DNA of 5,338 bases from Pseudomonadota bacterium (GTDB taxonomy: Bacteria > Pseudomonadota > Alphaproteobacteria > Rhizobiales > Hyphomicrobiaceae), in the NCBI GenBank assembly GCA_021812845.1, contig JAKAML010000126.1:1-5338 (forward strand), written 5' to 3'. Position 1 is the stretch's first letter. The number at the start of each line of letters is the position of its first letter. The notes under the pieces were generated by a model. It was not told the DNA's origin. It made no database searches and was given only the letters and a program-made list of their open reading frames with translations. Made by a program: the position numbers and the translations under genes. Of this stretch, positions 5,198 to 5,338 are shown in pieces.

Positions 5198-5338
5198 CTA
5201 CTTGCCACCGCCGGACTTGCCGCCGTCTGTCTTGCCACCGTCCGGCTTCGCCGCATCCATCTTGGCGTCGGCCTTGCCGGCCCCGTCGCCCGCCGCGCCT
5301 TGCTGCGCGAGTTCGGCGGCGGCGATGGCCGACATGTA
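5198..5338 (-). CDS. C-terminal end of a probable YfgM-like TPR protein (partial)
   Basis: The last 46 codons of a leftward gene are visible, open from the right edge to TAG at 5200-5198. The first residues, around A-I-A-A-A-E-L-A-Q-Q, look like the end of a helix. They are followed by a low-complexity tail rich in Gly, Ala, Asp and Lys, arranged as pentapeptide repeats ending in lysine. No domain can be identified from this part alone. The YfgM-like call rests on position: a TPR protein of this kind commonly precedes bamB in proteobacteria. There it is a single-pass inner-membrane protein, with its TPR domain in the periplasm, linked to the Sec translocon. Coding is supported by the open frame and the in-frame 15-bp repeats. 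The 54-bp gap to bamB, with no terminator, suggests one operon. Confidence 0.6.
   Translation of the reverse strand, partial: YMSAIAAAELAQQGAAGDGAGKADAKMDAAKPDGGKTDGGKSGGGK
5201..5260 (-). repeat. Four 15-bp tandem repeats encoding Gly/Lys pentapeptides
   Basis: Four adjacent 15-bp units start at 5201, 5216, 5231 and 5246 on the plus strand. The ten bases CTTGCCACCG are identical at 5201-5210 and 5231-5240, and CTTGCCGCCG occurs at 5216-5225. On the coding strand they specify M-D-A-A-K, P-D-G-G-K, T-D-G-G-K and S-G-G-G-K, ending at the stop codon. The unit length is a multiple of three, so copy-number change would alter the tail without a frameshift. Confidence 0.75.

Overview
The window reads as chromosomal sequence from a very GC-rich alphaproteobacterium, most likely of the order Hyphomicrobiales (Rhizobiales). 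The basis is the strong G/C preference at third codon positions, two DUF465 (YdcH-like) small proteins, a cisplatin-type ATP-dependent DNA ligase with its companion exonuclease, and a TPR-protein/bamB gene pair. I see no mobile element, CRISPR array, rRNA or tRNA, and nothing with clearly foreign composition. Most long reading frames antisense to the genes are shadows caused by the high GC content.

Layout. Bases 1-172 contain no gene I can support. A leftward DUF465 gene (202-378) ends in a clear intrinsic terminator (164-192). A 318-bp divergent control region (379-696) separates it from a rightward DUF465 paralogue (697-903). That region holds a good sigma70-type promoter (621-649) and an 8-codon leader reading frame (671-697), whose stop overlaps the start of the second DUF465 gene as TGATG. 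Next comes a two-gene rightward DNA-repair unit: a metallo-beta-lactamase/beta-CASP 'ligase-associated' exonuclease (1052-2074) and, 5 nt later, an ATP-dependent DNA ligase (2080-3717). The ligase meets bamB tail-to-tail, with an 8-bp overlap. bamB (3710-5143, leftward) encodes the outer-membrane assembly lipoprotein. Upstream of it, entering from the right edge, is the 3' end of a gene whose position suggests a YfgM-like TPR protein (5198-5338). Its visible C-terminus is a short run of pentapeptide repeats.

Function. There are two independent modules. The exonuclease and ligase belong to a known four-part bacterial repair cluster (Lhr-type helicase, ligase, exonuclease, Pde phosphoesterase). 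Only two parts lie here and there is no room for the others next to them. The TPR/bamB pair belongs to envelope biogenesis: a periplasmic chaperone or translocon accessory plus BAM-complex lipoprotein. The DUF465 proteins are small helical-hairpin proteins of unknown function.

I do not see a convincing undescribed multi-gene system. The points most worth checking are the leader frame coupled to the second DUF465 gene, the reduced repair cluster and the overlapping convergent 3' ends.
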